Assembly (NCBI GenBank): GCA_022545805.1
Contig: JAKEIJ010000136.1
Coordinates: forward strand, 1-13,015
DNA length: 13,015 nucleotides
Source: Nitrosotalea sp.
GTDB taxonomy: Archaea; Thermoproteota; Nitrososphaeria; Nitrososphaerales; Nitrosopumilaceae
Direction: 5' to 3'
In this document: positions 6,152 to 12,749 of the stretch, piece by piece
How positions within the stretch are numbered: the stretch's first letter is position 1
Layout: each line of letters opens with the position of its first letter
Notes under the pieces: model-generated
What the model was told of the DNA's origin: nothing
The model's database searches: none
What the model saw: only the letters and a program-made list of their open reading frames with translations
Program-made: the position numbers and the translations under genes

Positions 6152-7621
6152 TTAGGTTTTGTTTTTCATCAATGCCTTTAGATTATTCCCCAGATTTTCA
6201 ATTGCTTCTCTTACCTCACTAGTTCTCTTACGGGTCCCTACTTGATATGCCTGAATTTTTCTTTTCCTGTCTGTAATCATCCTTTGTTGTTCATGTTTAC
6301 CAGAGGATCCTTGTGACCGTCTTGTTTCAAGCGATGATTCAGGAGTTGTAGACTGAATAATATCATAGAGTTTTTTTGAATCAATTTCGTTAGATGGTAT
6401 TGTCTTTTTTACTTCAGATATAGATAATTCAGTTAGAGATTTTTTTGAGTTGACTGCTATTTGTACCAAGTGTCCAACTATTTTGTGTGATACCCTAAAT
6501 GGTATTCCTTTTCGCACTAGATGTTCTGCAATATCAAGAGAAATAGAAAATCCCCCATCTATTGCTTGTCGCAGTTTCTTCTCATTCACTGTCATTGTTT
6601 TAAGAAGAGAGTTTACCACAATCAATGACGATATTATTATCTTTGAAGTTGGCCAAATTGAGACCTTGATTTGTTGTAGGTCTCTGTTGTACCCAGATGG
6701 TAAACCCTTTAGATTTGACAATATTGCCATTTGGTATCCTATTACTTGGGCAGTCTTTCCTCGTATTAGCTCAAGGATGTCAGGGTTTTTCTTTTGTGGC
6801 ATGACACTTGATGTAGATGTAAATTTATCAGACAGTTCAAGAAAAGAAAATTCCGAAGTAGACCATATGATGAAATCTTCAGCCATTCGGCTCAGATTGG
6901 TCATCAGGATGGAAGAATTTCCCACATATTCTGCAACAAAATCTCGTGATGATGTTGCATCAATTGAATTTTCTACAAGTCCTTTGAATCCAAGCATTTT
7001 GGCAGTAAATTGCCTATCAATTGGAATACTTGTTCCTCCTACAGGACCTGCACCAAGAGGCGATTCATTGATTCGACCATATGCAACATAGAACCTATCA
7101 AGATCTCGGAATAGTGCATCGGCATATGCCAAAAGAAAGTGGGAAAACAGCCCCACTTGAGCTTGTTGTAGATGAGTATACAGAGGCATAATCGTATTCT
7201 GGTGTTTTTCTGCTAGTTGTATCAGTGTAGATATGACCTCATTTAGACAAAAACAGACAATATTGACATCATCACGTATCTTCATGCGTATGTCAAGTGC
7301 CACTTGATCATTTCTTGAGCGAGCAGTATGCATTTTTCCGCCTGCTTCTTTTCCGGCTTTTTTTATCACTAGTGATTCAATTAGTTCATGAATGTCTTCG
7401 GCTTCTGATTTTTCAGAAAAGTTTTCTTTTTTCAGTCGTTCTAGTGCGCCAAGAATCTTTTCTGCTTCTGATTTTGTAATAATTTTATTTTCTAAAAGCA
7501 TCAGAGTATGAGCCTGGCTACCTAGTATATCGTACAGTGCAATTTGAAAATCGTCTGAAATTGATGAAAGAAATTCTAATGTGTTTTCATCTAGTTTTCC
7601 CTCTAGCCTAGATCTGTACAT
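6152..7621 (-). CDS. argH: Argininosuccinate lyase
   Basis: Last step of arginine synthesis: argininosuccinate to arginine plus fumarate, as a cytosolic homotetramer. Fumarase/aspartase superfamily motifs are intact. Numbering from the chosen start: HTARSRNDQ (98-106), YTHLQQAQ with the catalytic-base histidine H150, and the signature SSVMPQKKNP (271-280) with the catalytic serine loop. The end of the protein carries SQGSSGKHEQQR, typical of the family. The frame is open to 7654, but I chose the ATG at 7621 (MYRSRLEGKLDENTLEF). The TATATATA at 7643-7650 lies inside the longer version and is 25 nt upstream of 7621, and MYRSRL is the usual family beginning. The product is 489 aa, slightly longer than the usual 460-480. 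It is transcribed away from the DUF59 gene and has no arginine-pathway neighbours here. Confidence 0.95.
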   Translation of the reverse strand: MYRSRLEGKLDENTLEFLSSISDDFQIALYDILGSQAHTLMLLENKIITKSEAEKILGALERLKKENFSEKSEAEDIHELIESLVIKKAGKEAGGKMHTARSRNDQVALDIRMKIRDDVNIVCFCLNEVISTLIQLAEKHQNTIMPLYTHLQQAQVGLFSHFLLAYADALFRDLDRFYVAYGRINESPLGAGPVGGTSIPIDRQFTAKMLGFKGLVENSIDATSSRDFVAEYVGNSSILMTNLSRMAEDFIIWSTSEFSFLELSDKFTSTSSVMPQKKNPDILELIRGKTAQVIGYQMAILSNLKGLPSGYNRDLQQIKVSIWPTSKIIISSLIVVNSLLKTMTVNEKKLRQAIDGGFSISLDIAEHLVRKGIPFRVSHKIVGHLVQIAVNSKKSLTELSISEVKKTIPSNEIDSKKLYDIIQSTTPESSLETRRSQGSSGKHEQQRMITDRKRKIQAYQVGTRKRTSEVREAIENLGNNLKALMKNKT

Positions 7622-7642
7622 CAATTTAGGAAATAGAATGGT

Positions 7643-7650
7643 TATATATA
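7643..7650. promoter_or_regulatory. Shared, self-complementary TATA box for argH and the DUF59 gene
   Basis: TATATATA reads the same on both strands. Its centre (7646.5) is 25.5 nt from the argH ATG at 7621 and 25.5 nt from the DUF59 ATG at 7672. Both distances match leaderless archaeal initiation. No other TATA-like element lies in the 50-nt gap, so one box probably directs both divergent transcripts, or they compete for it. Confidence 0.7.
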
Positions 7651-7671
7651 GCATAGACGCTTTTTTGATTT

Positions 7672-7992
7672 ATGTCACAGGCGTCTCAAGACCTGAGAAG
7701 ACACATTTTTGATGAACTAACAAAAGTGGTTGATCCAGAAATAAATGTCTCAATAATGGAACTTGAGCTAGTGGATAATATTGACATTGCAGGATCTGAA
7801 GTTAAGATTGATCTGCATTTGACCAGTCCATTCTGTCCGGCAATATTTGGATTCAAGATTGCACAAGATGTTCATGATAATTTGCTCAAGATAGACGGTA
7901 TCAATGATGTGAAAGTAAATGTTTCAAATCATTTCATGGCAGAAGCCATAAACAATCAAGTAAATACTAGCAAGAATCCTAAAAAACCTTAG
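7672..7992 (+). CDS. MIP18 / DUF59-family Fe-S assembly-type protein (106 aa)
   Basis: A small single-domain protein of the MIP18 (DUF59, SufT/PaaD-like) family, members of which act in iron-sulfur cluster delivery. The family signature DPEIN (21-25) is followed by a beta-hairpin and TSPFCPAI (51-58), whose cysteine C55 is the conserved reactive residue. The C-terminal tail (about residues 88-106) is Asn/Lys-rich and probably disordered. The ATG is 25 nt from the centre of the shared TATA element, implying a leaderless mRNA. It ends 4 nt from the stop of sdhB on the opposite strand, so the 3' ends of the two mRNAs probably overlap. A role in maturing SDH or other Fe-S enzymes is inferred from family and position. 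Confidence 0.88.
   Translation: MSQASQDLRRHIFDELTKVVDPEINVSIMELELVDNIDIAGSEVKIDLHLTSPFCPAIFGFKIAQDVHDNLLKIDGINDVKVNVSNHFMAEAINNQVNTSKNPKKP
7981..7986 (-). terminator. Possible U-run terminator of the sdh operon
   Basis: Six T on the minus strand, 10 nt after the sdhB stop and inside the 3' end of the DUF59 gene. This is a short U-run of the type that terminates archaeal transcription. Confidence 0.3.
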
Positions 7993-7996
7993 AGTA

Positions 7997-8773
7997 CTAT
8001 TTTCTAAATCCTAACATATATCCCCTAAGTAGCTGTATTGCCATTGCTGGGTCTACACCTTTAGGACATACGTGGCTACAGGATCCAGCAAAATGACATC
8101 TCCATATTCCATGAGAGTCATCTATAACTTTGAGCCTCTCGTCTTTTCCTTTATCTCTGTTATCTGCTACGTATCGATAGGCTTGCGCAAGCCCCTGAGG
8201 ACCAATAAATGACTCATCAGTAGCCATTGTTGGACATGCAGAGTTACACAAACCACATTTGATACAATAAGAGAACTGGAGAAACTTTTCAAGATCCTGC
8301 GGTGTTTGTATGAATTCCTTGGATTCAGGCGTTACTTCAGAATCTTCTCTAATGATAAATGGTTTCATCTTTTTGTGGTTTGAGATCAATTGTTTAAAGT
8401 CAACTGCAAGATCTCGGATTATTGGAAAGTTATTCATTGGTTCAACTGTTACAACATTGGAATTCAATTCTGAAACTTTTGTGTAGCAAGCAAGTGCTGG
8501 TCTTCCATTGATTTTCATTCCGCAAGAACCGCATGATGCTTGTCTGCAAGAATATCTTACTGCTACAGAGTGATCAAAATTTTGTTTCACATACAATATT
8601 GCTTCCAAAACAGTAGTCCATTTCTGGACTGGGACTTGAAACTCTGCAAAAGTAGATTCTTGTCCTTCTGATGGGTTTGACCTAGATATCCTAAGAGTAA
8701 TGGTATTTGTCTGGCCAGTGATTTTTGTATTTGATTTTGGTTCTTCAGATGGTTTTGCTGCTACAACTGCCAT
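7997..8773 (-). CDS. sdhB: Succinate dehydrogenase iron-sulfur subunit
   Basis: Electron-transfer subunit of complex II, carrying electrons from the flavin of SdhA to quinone at the membrane subunits. The N-terminal ferredoxin domain has C76, C81, C84 and C96 for the [2Fe-2S] cluster (SCRQASCGSCG ... C). The C-terminal domain has C170-x2-C173-x2-C176-x3-C180-P and C226-x5-C232-x3-C236-P. By the family pattern C170/C173/C176/C236 bind [4Fe-4S] and C180/C226/C232 bind [3Fe-4S]. All eleven ligands are present. An extra Thr/Ser/Lys-rich N-terminal stretch of about 24 residues precedes the first strand. It starts 2 nt after the sdhD stop and is last in the operon. Confidence 0.96.
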   Translation of the reverse strand: MAVVAAKPSEEPKSNTKITGQTNTITLRISRSNPSEGQESTFAEFQVPVQKWTTVLEAILYVKQNFDHSVAVRYSCRQASCGSCGMKINGRPALACYTKVSELNSNVVTVEPMNNFPIIRDLAVDFKQLISNHKKMKPFIIREDSEVTPESKEFIQTPQDLEKFLQFSYCIKCGLCNSACPTMATDESFIGPQGLAQAYRYVADNRDKGKDERLKVIDDSHGIWRCHFAGSCSHVCPKGVDPAMAIQLLRGYMLGFRK

Positions 8774-8775
8774 GT

Positions 8776-9120
8776 CTAAGAAACCCCCATTCCCGCCATC
8801 AATATAGTTCTTGAGCCATAAGCAATCAATGCAGCCATGGCTGCAAGAGATCCATAATTGATCATTCTTTCATATGTGGAACCTTGTTTTAGCTCCAAAA
8901 GAATTACTCGGAGTCCATTAAAACCGTGTACAGAAAGCAAGATCAATAACACTTCTAACATAAGTGCATATGGAAGAAAGTGATAGTTTGCAATCACATT
9001 TTGATACTGTAGTGAATCTGAAAATTTTTGTGACATTCTCATAAGTATATGCACAGCTACAAGTGCCACAGCACCTAGTGCTGTTCCATAATGTATTTTC
9101 ATGATAATACTTTCTCTCAT
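8776..9120 (-). CDS. sdhD: Succinate dehydrogenase membrane anchor subunit (SdhD type)
   Basis: Three predicted transmembrane helices (about residues 11-30, 49-68 and 88-110) with H24 and the motif H65-x2-N-G-L-R71-V at the end of helix 2, a likely haem b/quinone region of complex II anchors. I chose the ATG at 9120 (MRESIIMKIHYG), giving 114 aa. The longer frame to 9150 would overlap sdhC by 29 nt, whereas 9120 is 1 nt past the sdhC stop and has GGTGAT (9125-9130), a good ribosome-binding site, 4 nt upstream. The family is weakly conserved, so assignment rests on operon position, length, helices and the motif shared with SdhC. The C/D naming is by order only. Confidence 0.87.
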   Translation of the reverse strand: MRESIIMKIHYGTALGAVALVAVHILMRMSQKFSDSLQYQNVIANYHFLPYALMLEVLLILLSVHGFNGLRVILLELKQGSTYERMINYGSLAAMAALIAYGSRTILMAGMGVS

Positions 9121-9121
9121 C

Positions 9122-9556
9122 TTAATCACCAAATAGTACTGATGCACCATACATCATGGCTAATGCTGCAAGAGCAATTGAAACCCAGATGCAAAGTCTT
9201 TGTTTATAGTTAAGCGATGCTGCCTTGTACGGATATTCTGGTTGTCCAGGTTTTCCAACTCCGATGCCTCCATGACCTAGCATGACTCGAATTCCGTTTG
9301 CAGTGTGAAATACACACATTCCGATCACTAGCGTAAGAAGGATGTGACCTTGTGGAGTTTGTGTTAATTCAAGCATCTGATTCCATGCTATTTTTCCATT
9401 GACGATTGTACTTGTTTCATAAATATGACCTATCAAATAGGCAAGTAATCCAAGTCCAGTTAATCGCTGTACCCAATATGCAAATCGTTCTATTCCATAT
9501 CGTGTGGGATTTGCCATTCCCTTGATACCTTCACGGTTTGACAATCTTTCTGCCAC
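9122..9556 (-). CDS. sdhC: Succinate dehydrogenase cytochrome b-type membrane subunit (SdhC type)
   Basis: Three predicted transmembrane helices (about residues 31-48, 70-92 and 121-142). Histidines H44 in helix 1 and H84 in H-x2-N-G-I-R90-V are candidates for haem b ligation; Arg90 fits the H-x3-G-x-R pattern of complex II cytochrome subunits. The GTG start at 9556 shares one nucleotide with the sdhA stop (TAGTG). It is supported by the strong ribosome-binding site GGAGAGG at 9565-9571, 8 nt upstream. A shorter start at the internal ATG at 9517 (MANPTRYG) would match the usual family N-terminus but has a worse ribosome-binding site. A Gly/Pro-rich loop (GGIGVGKPGQPEYPY) separates helices 2 and 3. 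Confidence 0.9.
   Translation of the reverse strand: MAERLSNREGIKGMANPTRYGIERFAYWVQRLTGLGLLAYLIGHIYETSTIVNGKIAWNQMLELTQTPQGHILLTLVIGMCVFHTANGIRVMLGHGGIGVGKPGQPEYPYKAASLNYKQRLCIWVSIALAALAMMYGASVLFGD
9125..9130 (-). promoter_or_regulatory. Ribosome-binding site deciding the sdhD start
   Basis: GGTGAT 4 nt upstream of the ATG at 9120, complementary to the archaeal 16S rRNA 3' end. It supports 9120 over the in-frame ATG at 9150. Confidence 0.6.
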
Positions 9557-11268
9557 TAGTATTTCCTCTCCACTGGCTTGTATTTAGTAATAGTTACTGG
9601 ATGTGTCTTCAGAACAGGTTCTTTGGTATCATAGTAAACAAGAGTGTGATGTAAAAAGTTCTTATCATCTCTATCAGGATAATCAACTCTTGCATGTGCA
9701 CCACGAGATTCTTTTCGTGCAATTGCGCCCATCAGAATAACTTCAGCCACACGGAACATGGAGTCAAGTTCCATAACATTTGTAAAGTTGGTGTTGTACT
9801 CTTTTGCTTTATCATCAACATGTTTCCAAGTTTTGCGCTGTAGTTGTCTAATTTGTTTTAATCCTTCAACTAGATCATTTTCAGTCCTAAAGACATAGGC
9901 TTTTGAATTCATTATATCAGTTAACTCTTGACGTACTTCATACGGATTTACACTTCCACTACCTCTGAAAATTCCGTCATAGATTCTCTTTTCCTCAGTA
10001 GCAATCAAATGCATTGGAAATGGAGGCTGAGACTTACCTTCAAGAATATATTTTGCTGCCAATTCTCCGGTTATTTTTCCCCATACAAGACATTCAGCTG
10101 TTGAGTTTGCGCCCAACCTATTTGCACCATGGACACTATTACATGCAACTTCTCCAGCTGCCCATATTCCTTGTATTTCGGTTGCACCATCGATGTTTGT
10201 ATGAATTCCTCCCATCATGTAATGACATACTGGTCTAACATCAATTGGTTCATTGATTGGATCCACACCAGAGAATTTTAGTGAGATTTCTCGAATAGCT
10301 GGTAATTTTCCAATAAGTACTTCCTTGCCAAGGTGTGTAAGATCTAGTTTTAGACACTCGACTCCGGTTTCATTTTTGAAACCTCTGCCCTCGTTAATTT
10401 CTGTCATCATTGCACGAGAAACAACATCTCTTGACGCAAGTTCAAGTTTGGTTGGCGCATATTTTTTCATAAATCGCTCTCCATCTTTATTTAACAGATA
10501 TCCACCTTCACCTCTTGCACCCTCGGTAATCAAAATTCCAGATGGCAATATTCCAGTCGGATGAAATTGAACAAATTCCATGTCTTTTAGCGCCATTCCA
10601 GCACGATATGCCATGTCTAATCCATCAGGAGTTGATGCCAATGCATAAGTTGAAAAACTATAGACTCGTCCAGCTCCACCTGTTGCAATGATTAGTGCTT
10701 TTGCTTTGAATGTGTAAAAGTTACCACTTGCAAGTTCGATTGCAGTAATACCGCAGAATCGTTGACCGTCATGTATTACAGATGTAACAAACCATTCATT
10801 GTAGAATTCTATATTATCAAATTTCTGGCAAGTGTCATACAGAGTTTGCATCTCGTAGAATCCAACTTTATCTTGAGCATATGTTGCGCGATTAAAGCTG
10901 TAACCTCCAAAGGCTCGTTGACCAATTCTTCCATCTTCTCTTCTAGACCATGGCATTCCCCAATGTTCTAGCTGATATACTTCAGATGGCATTTCCTGTA
11001 CAAGTCTTTCAATTACGTCTTGATCTCCAAGAAAGTCACTTCCTTTTACAGTATCATATACATGAGATTCAAGAGAATCTCCGTCTTCAGGATATAAAAC
11101 AGCGGCAGTTCCGCCTTCGGCAGATACAGAATGTGAACGCATGACTTGAAGTTTTGAAACAACTCCAATCTTGATCGTTGAACTTACTTTTGCTGCTTGA
11201 ATTGCGGCTCTAAGACCAGCAAGGCCAGAACCCACTATCAAGAGATCAAGTTCTATGCTGTTGACCAT
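9556..11268 (-). CDS. sdhA: Succinate dehydrogenase flavoprotein subunit
   Basis: Catalytic subunit oxidising succinate to fumarate with covalently bound FAD. Numbering from the chosen start: dinucleotide fold GSGLAG (13-18); RSHSVSAEGG with H46 as the flavin-linked histidine; HPTG (236-239); TEGARGEGG (248-256); R280 in SRDVVSRA (catalytic arginine region); H349-Y350 in CHYMMGG; and HGANRLGANS (380-389). Near the C-terminus, SRGAHARVDYPDRDD is typical. The frame is open to 11322, but the ATG at 11268 (MVNSIELDLLIVGSG) starts at the family's usual point. A TATA-like CATATTTATG lies 26-36 nt upstream of it, inside the longer version. The product is 570 aa. It is first in the sdhACDB operon and overlaps sdhC by 1 nt. 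The divergent neighbour is the ICL/PEPM-family gene. Confidence 0.96.
   Translation of the reverse strand: MVNSIELDLLIVGSGLAGLRAAIQAAKVSSTIKIGVVSKLQVMRSHSVSAEGGTAAVLYPEDGDSLESHVYDTVKGSDFLGDQDVIERLVQEMPSEVYQLEHWGMPWSRREDGRIGQRAFGGYSFNRATYAQDKVGFYEMQTLYDTCQKFDNIEFYNEWFVTSVIHDGQRFCGITAIELASGNFYTFKAKALIIATGGAGRVYSFSTYALASTPDGLDMAYRAGMALKDMEFVQFHPTGILPSGILITEGARGEGGYLLNKDGERFMKKYAPTKLELASRDVVSRAMMTEINEGRGFKNETGVECLKLDLTHLGKEVLIGKLPAIREISLKFSGVDPINEPIDVRPVCHYMMGGIHTNIDGATEIQGIWAAGEVACNSVHGANRLGANSTAECLVWGKITGELAAKYILEGKSQPPFPMHLIATEEKRIYDGIFRGSGSVNPYEVRQELTDIMNSKAYVFRTENDLVEGLKQIRQLQRKTWKHVDDKAKEYNTNFTNVMELDSMFRVAEVILMGAIARKESRGAHARVDYPDRDDKNFLHHTLVYYDTKEPVLKTHPVTITKYKPVERKY
9565..9571 (-). promoter_or_regulatory. 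Ribosome-binding site deciding the sdhC GTG start
   Basis: GGAGAGG, 8 nt upstream of the GTG at 9556 and within the last codons of sdhA. It is the strongest Shine-Dalgarno sequence seen in the window and supports coupled translation. Confidence 0.65.
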
Positions 11269-11294
11269 TATTCGACATTCTCCTTTCCACGCTT

Positions 11295-11304
11295 CATAAA
11301 TATG
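11295..11304 (-). promoter_or_regulatory. TATA element for the sdhACDB operon
   Basis: CATATTTATG on the minus strand, centre about 31 nt upstream of the sdhA ATG at 11268. The rest of the 245-nt gap to the divergent gene (11269-11513) is AT-rich, with no convincing gene. Confidence 0.5.
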
Positions 11305-11481
11305 TCTTGTGAAGGATTCCAATCAGGCTATATTACTATTATGTATGCCTAGCGATAATTTTTTATTATATTTGTCTGAACTTTGCTTTTCAAGGATTTT
11401 CAATATATGTCACAGGTTGTTGAAAAAATATCCTAATCAGAAAAAGTCAAGACTAGAAAAAATGTCAAAGGTGAACTAAGC

Positions 11482-11490
11482 AATAAATAA
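11482..11490 (+). promoter_or_regulatory. TATA element for the ICL/PEPM-family gene
   Basis: AATAAATAA on the plus strand, centre about 28 nt upstream of the TTG at 11514, consistent with a leaderless transcript. Confidence 0.5.
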
Positions 11491-11513
11491 TTGTAGAACA
11501 GTAAGAGCCGCAG

Positions 11514-12374
11514 TTGACAAATATTAGAAAATTATTACTAGACAAGTCAAAACCTCTTGTTTTCCCAGGAGTCTATGATGCAATAACTGCAAGAATAGCA
11601 CAAAAAGCAGGCTTTGAAGCAATGTTTCAGACAGGATATGGAACCTCTGCAGCACTCCTTGGCATGCCAGATTATGGCTTCATAGGATCAACTGAAACAA
11701 TTGAAAATGCAAAGAGAATATGCAAATCAGTATCTGTTCCAGTCATAGTAGATGCAGATACAGGATATGGTAACCCATTGAGTGTCTGGAAACTTGTAAA
11801 CGAATTAGAGTCGGTTGGAGCATCAGGCATATTTTTAGAAGACCAGAAATGGCCAAAAAGATGTGGGCACATGTCTGGTAAAGAAGTAATTCCAAAAGAA
11901 GAGTATGCTGAAAAACTTCGGGCTGCTGTTGATGCTAGAAAAAGTAAAGATTTCATAATTGTTGCAAGGACTGATGCTCGAGCAACAGAAGGTCTAGATG
12001 CAGCAATAGAGAGAGGTTTGCTTTACAAAGAGATTGGAGCCGATGCAATTTTCGTTGAAGCCCCAAAATCAGTTGAAGAAATGAAGAAAATAGGCAAATC
12101 AATCAAGGCTCCCCTAGTTGCAAACATGATAGAAGGGGGTGCAACACCTGTTCTTTCATCCAAGGAATTACACCATATGGGATTCAATCTAATTTTATAC
12201 CCATTATCAGTGCTTTATGCAAATACTTTTGCAACTATGAGTATTCTCAAGGAATTGAAGAAAACTGGAACTACATTAAAGTTGAAAAAATCTCTAGTGA
12301 GTTTTGATGAATTCAACAACATTGTAGATCTTTCCAAATTTAAAAAGATGGAAAACAAGTATTCAACAAAATAA
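11514..12374 (+). CDS. Isocitrate lyase / PEP mutase superfamily C-C lyase (286 aa)
   Basis: A TIM-barrel enzyme of the ICL/PEPM superfamily. Motifs: PGVYDAITARIA (18-29), the Mg2+/substrate loop DADTGYG (80-86), E109-D110, and KRCGH (115-119), whose cysteine C117 is the catalytic base in the lyase branch; then ARTDAR (151-156) and VEAP (181-184). KRCGH argues for a C-C lyase (methylisocitrate lyase, dimethylmalate lyase or oxaloacetate decarboxylase type) rather than a phosphonate-forming mutase. The sequence after it (MSGKEVIP) resembles entries loosely called carboxyvinyl-carboxyphosphonate phosphorylmutase, so the substrate is uncertain. It starts at TTG, with no ATG nearby; the N-terminus aligns with the family and the TATA spacing supports it. 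It is divergent from sdhA; if it acts on (methyl)isocitrate it would supply succinate to SDH (inference). It converges on alba. Confidence 0.88.
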   Translation: MTNIRKLLLDKSKPLVFPGVYDAITARIAQKAGFEAMFQTGYGTSAALLGMPDYGFIGSTETIENAKRICKSVSVPVIVDADTGYGNPLSVWKLVNELESVGASGIFLEDQKWPKRCGHMSGKEVIPKEEYAEKLRAAVDARKSKDFIIVARTDARATEGLDAAIERGLLYKEIGADAIFVEAPKSVEEMKKIGKSIKAPLVANMIEGGATPVLSSKELHHMGFNLILYPLSVLYANTFATMSILKELKKTGTTLKLKKSLVSFDEFNNIVDLSKFKKMENKYSTK

Positions 12375-12379
12375 GTGAC

Positions 12380-12391
12380 AAAAAAGAAAAG
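12380..12391 (-). terminator. Probable U-rich terminator of alba
   Basis: On the minus strand CTTTTCTTTTTT lies 21-32 nt after the alba stop, in the 37-nt gap between convergent genes. It is a typical archaeal U-rich termination signal. Confidence 0.4.
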
Positions 12392-12411
12392 AGTCTTTCA
12401 AGGTATCCTAT

Positions 12412-12696
12412 CTAAGAGTGAGTTCTCTTTACTTCTATTTCTATAGTAGAAACATTCCTAGAGCGTCCATCTTGTGATTGCATTTGTTCTGAACCTATCT
12501 TGATGTTTCCGACTGCATAGCCAGCATTTTCTGTTTTTCGTGCAATGATTTGAGCAACATCTACTGCGTGGCCGATACTAAGTCCTCTTGCCTTGATTGA
12601 TATTTTTGGTTGATTTGCCAACTGTATGAGCGCAGAAGTAACATACGACATCAGTGGCTTCTTTCCTATGTAGATAATGTCTCTAGATTCGGACAT
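12412..12696 (-). CDS. albA: Alba, archaeal chromatin / nucleic-acid-binding protein
   Basis: Small dimeric DNA/RNA-binding protein that coats and bridges archaeal chromatin. The 94-residue product matches the whole Alba fold: strand 1 (DIIYIGKKPLMSYVTSALIQL) with the DNA-contacting lysine pair K12-K13 of the IGKKP motif, the central ISIKARGLSIGHAVDVAQIIARK, and the C-terminal hairpin (NIKIGSEQM ... NVSTIEIEVKR). The length is normal and no residue appears lost. K12 is near the lysine that is acetylated in the Sulfolobus protein (family knowledge; modification here is unknown). The ATG at 12696 is 26 nt from the centre of a self-complementary AT box, supporting a leaderless mRNA. It is single in this window and divergent from a secreted-protein gene. 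Confidence 0.95.
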   Translation of the reverse strand: MSESRDIIYIGKKPLMSYVTSALIQLANQPKISIKARGLSIGHAVDVAQIIARKTENAGYAVGNIKIGSEQMQSQDGRSRNVSTIEIEVKRTHS

Positions 12697-12718
12697 GCGC
12701 TAACTACCATTTGGGATA

Positions 12719-12726
12719 ATTTAAAT
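12719..12726. promoter_or_regulatory. Shared, palindromic AT box for alba and the secreted-protein gene
   Basis: ATTTAAAT is a perfect palindrome. Its centre (12722.5) is 26.5 nt from the alba ATG at 12696 and 27.5 nt from the plus-strand ATG at 12750. The 53-nt gap holds no second TATA-like element at a suitable distance for either gene. Confidence 0.65.
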
Positions 12727-12749
12727 CTAAGAATGAAAAATTCGAGGCA

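Noticed and set aside
6450..7091. 213-codon open frame on the plus strand opposite argH
   Set aside because: It lies entirely antisense to a well-conserved argH, has no recognisable domain, and its composition looks like a complement-frame shadow.
7622..7654. 11-residue N-terminal extension of argH
   Set aside because: It would place the TATATATA element within coding sequence and add residues not usual in the family.
11269..11322. 18-residue N-terminal extension of sdhA
   Set aside because: The TATA-like element falls inside it, and the flavoprotein fold starts right after the ATG at 11268.
11407..11436. Nine-codon ORF (MSQVVEKIS) in the sdhA/lyase gap, beginning like the DUF59 protein
   Set aside because: There is no TATA element at the right distance, and the three-residue similarity is probably chance.
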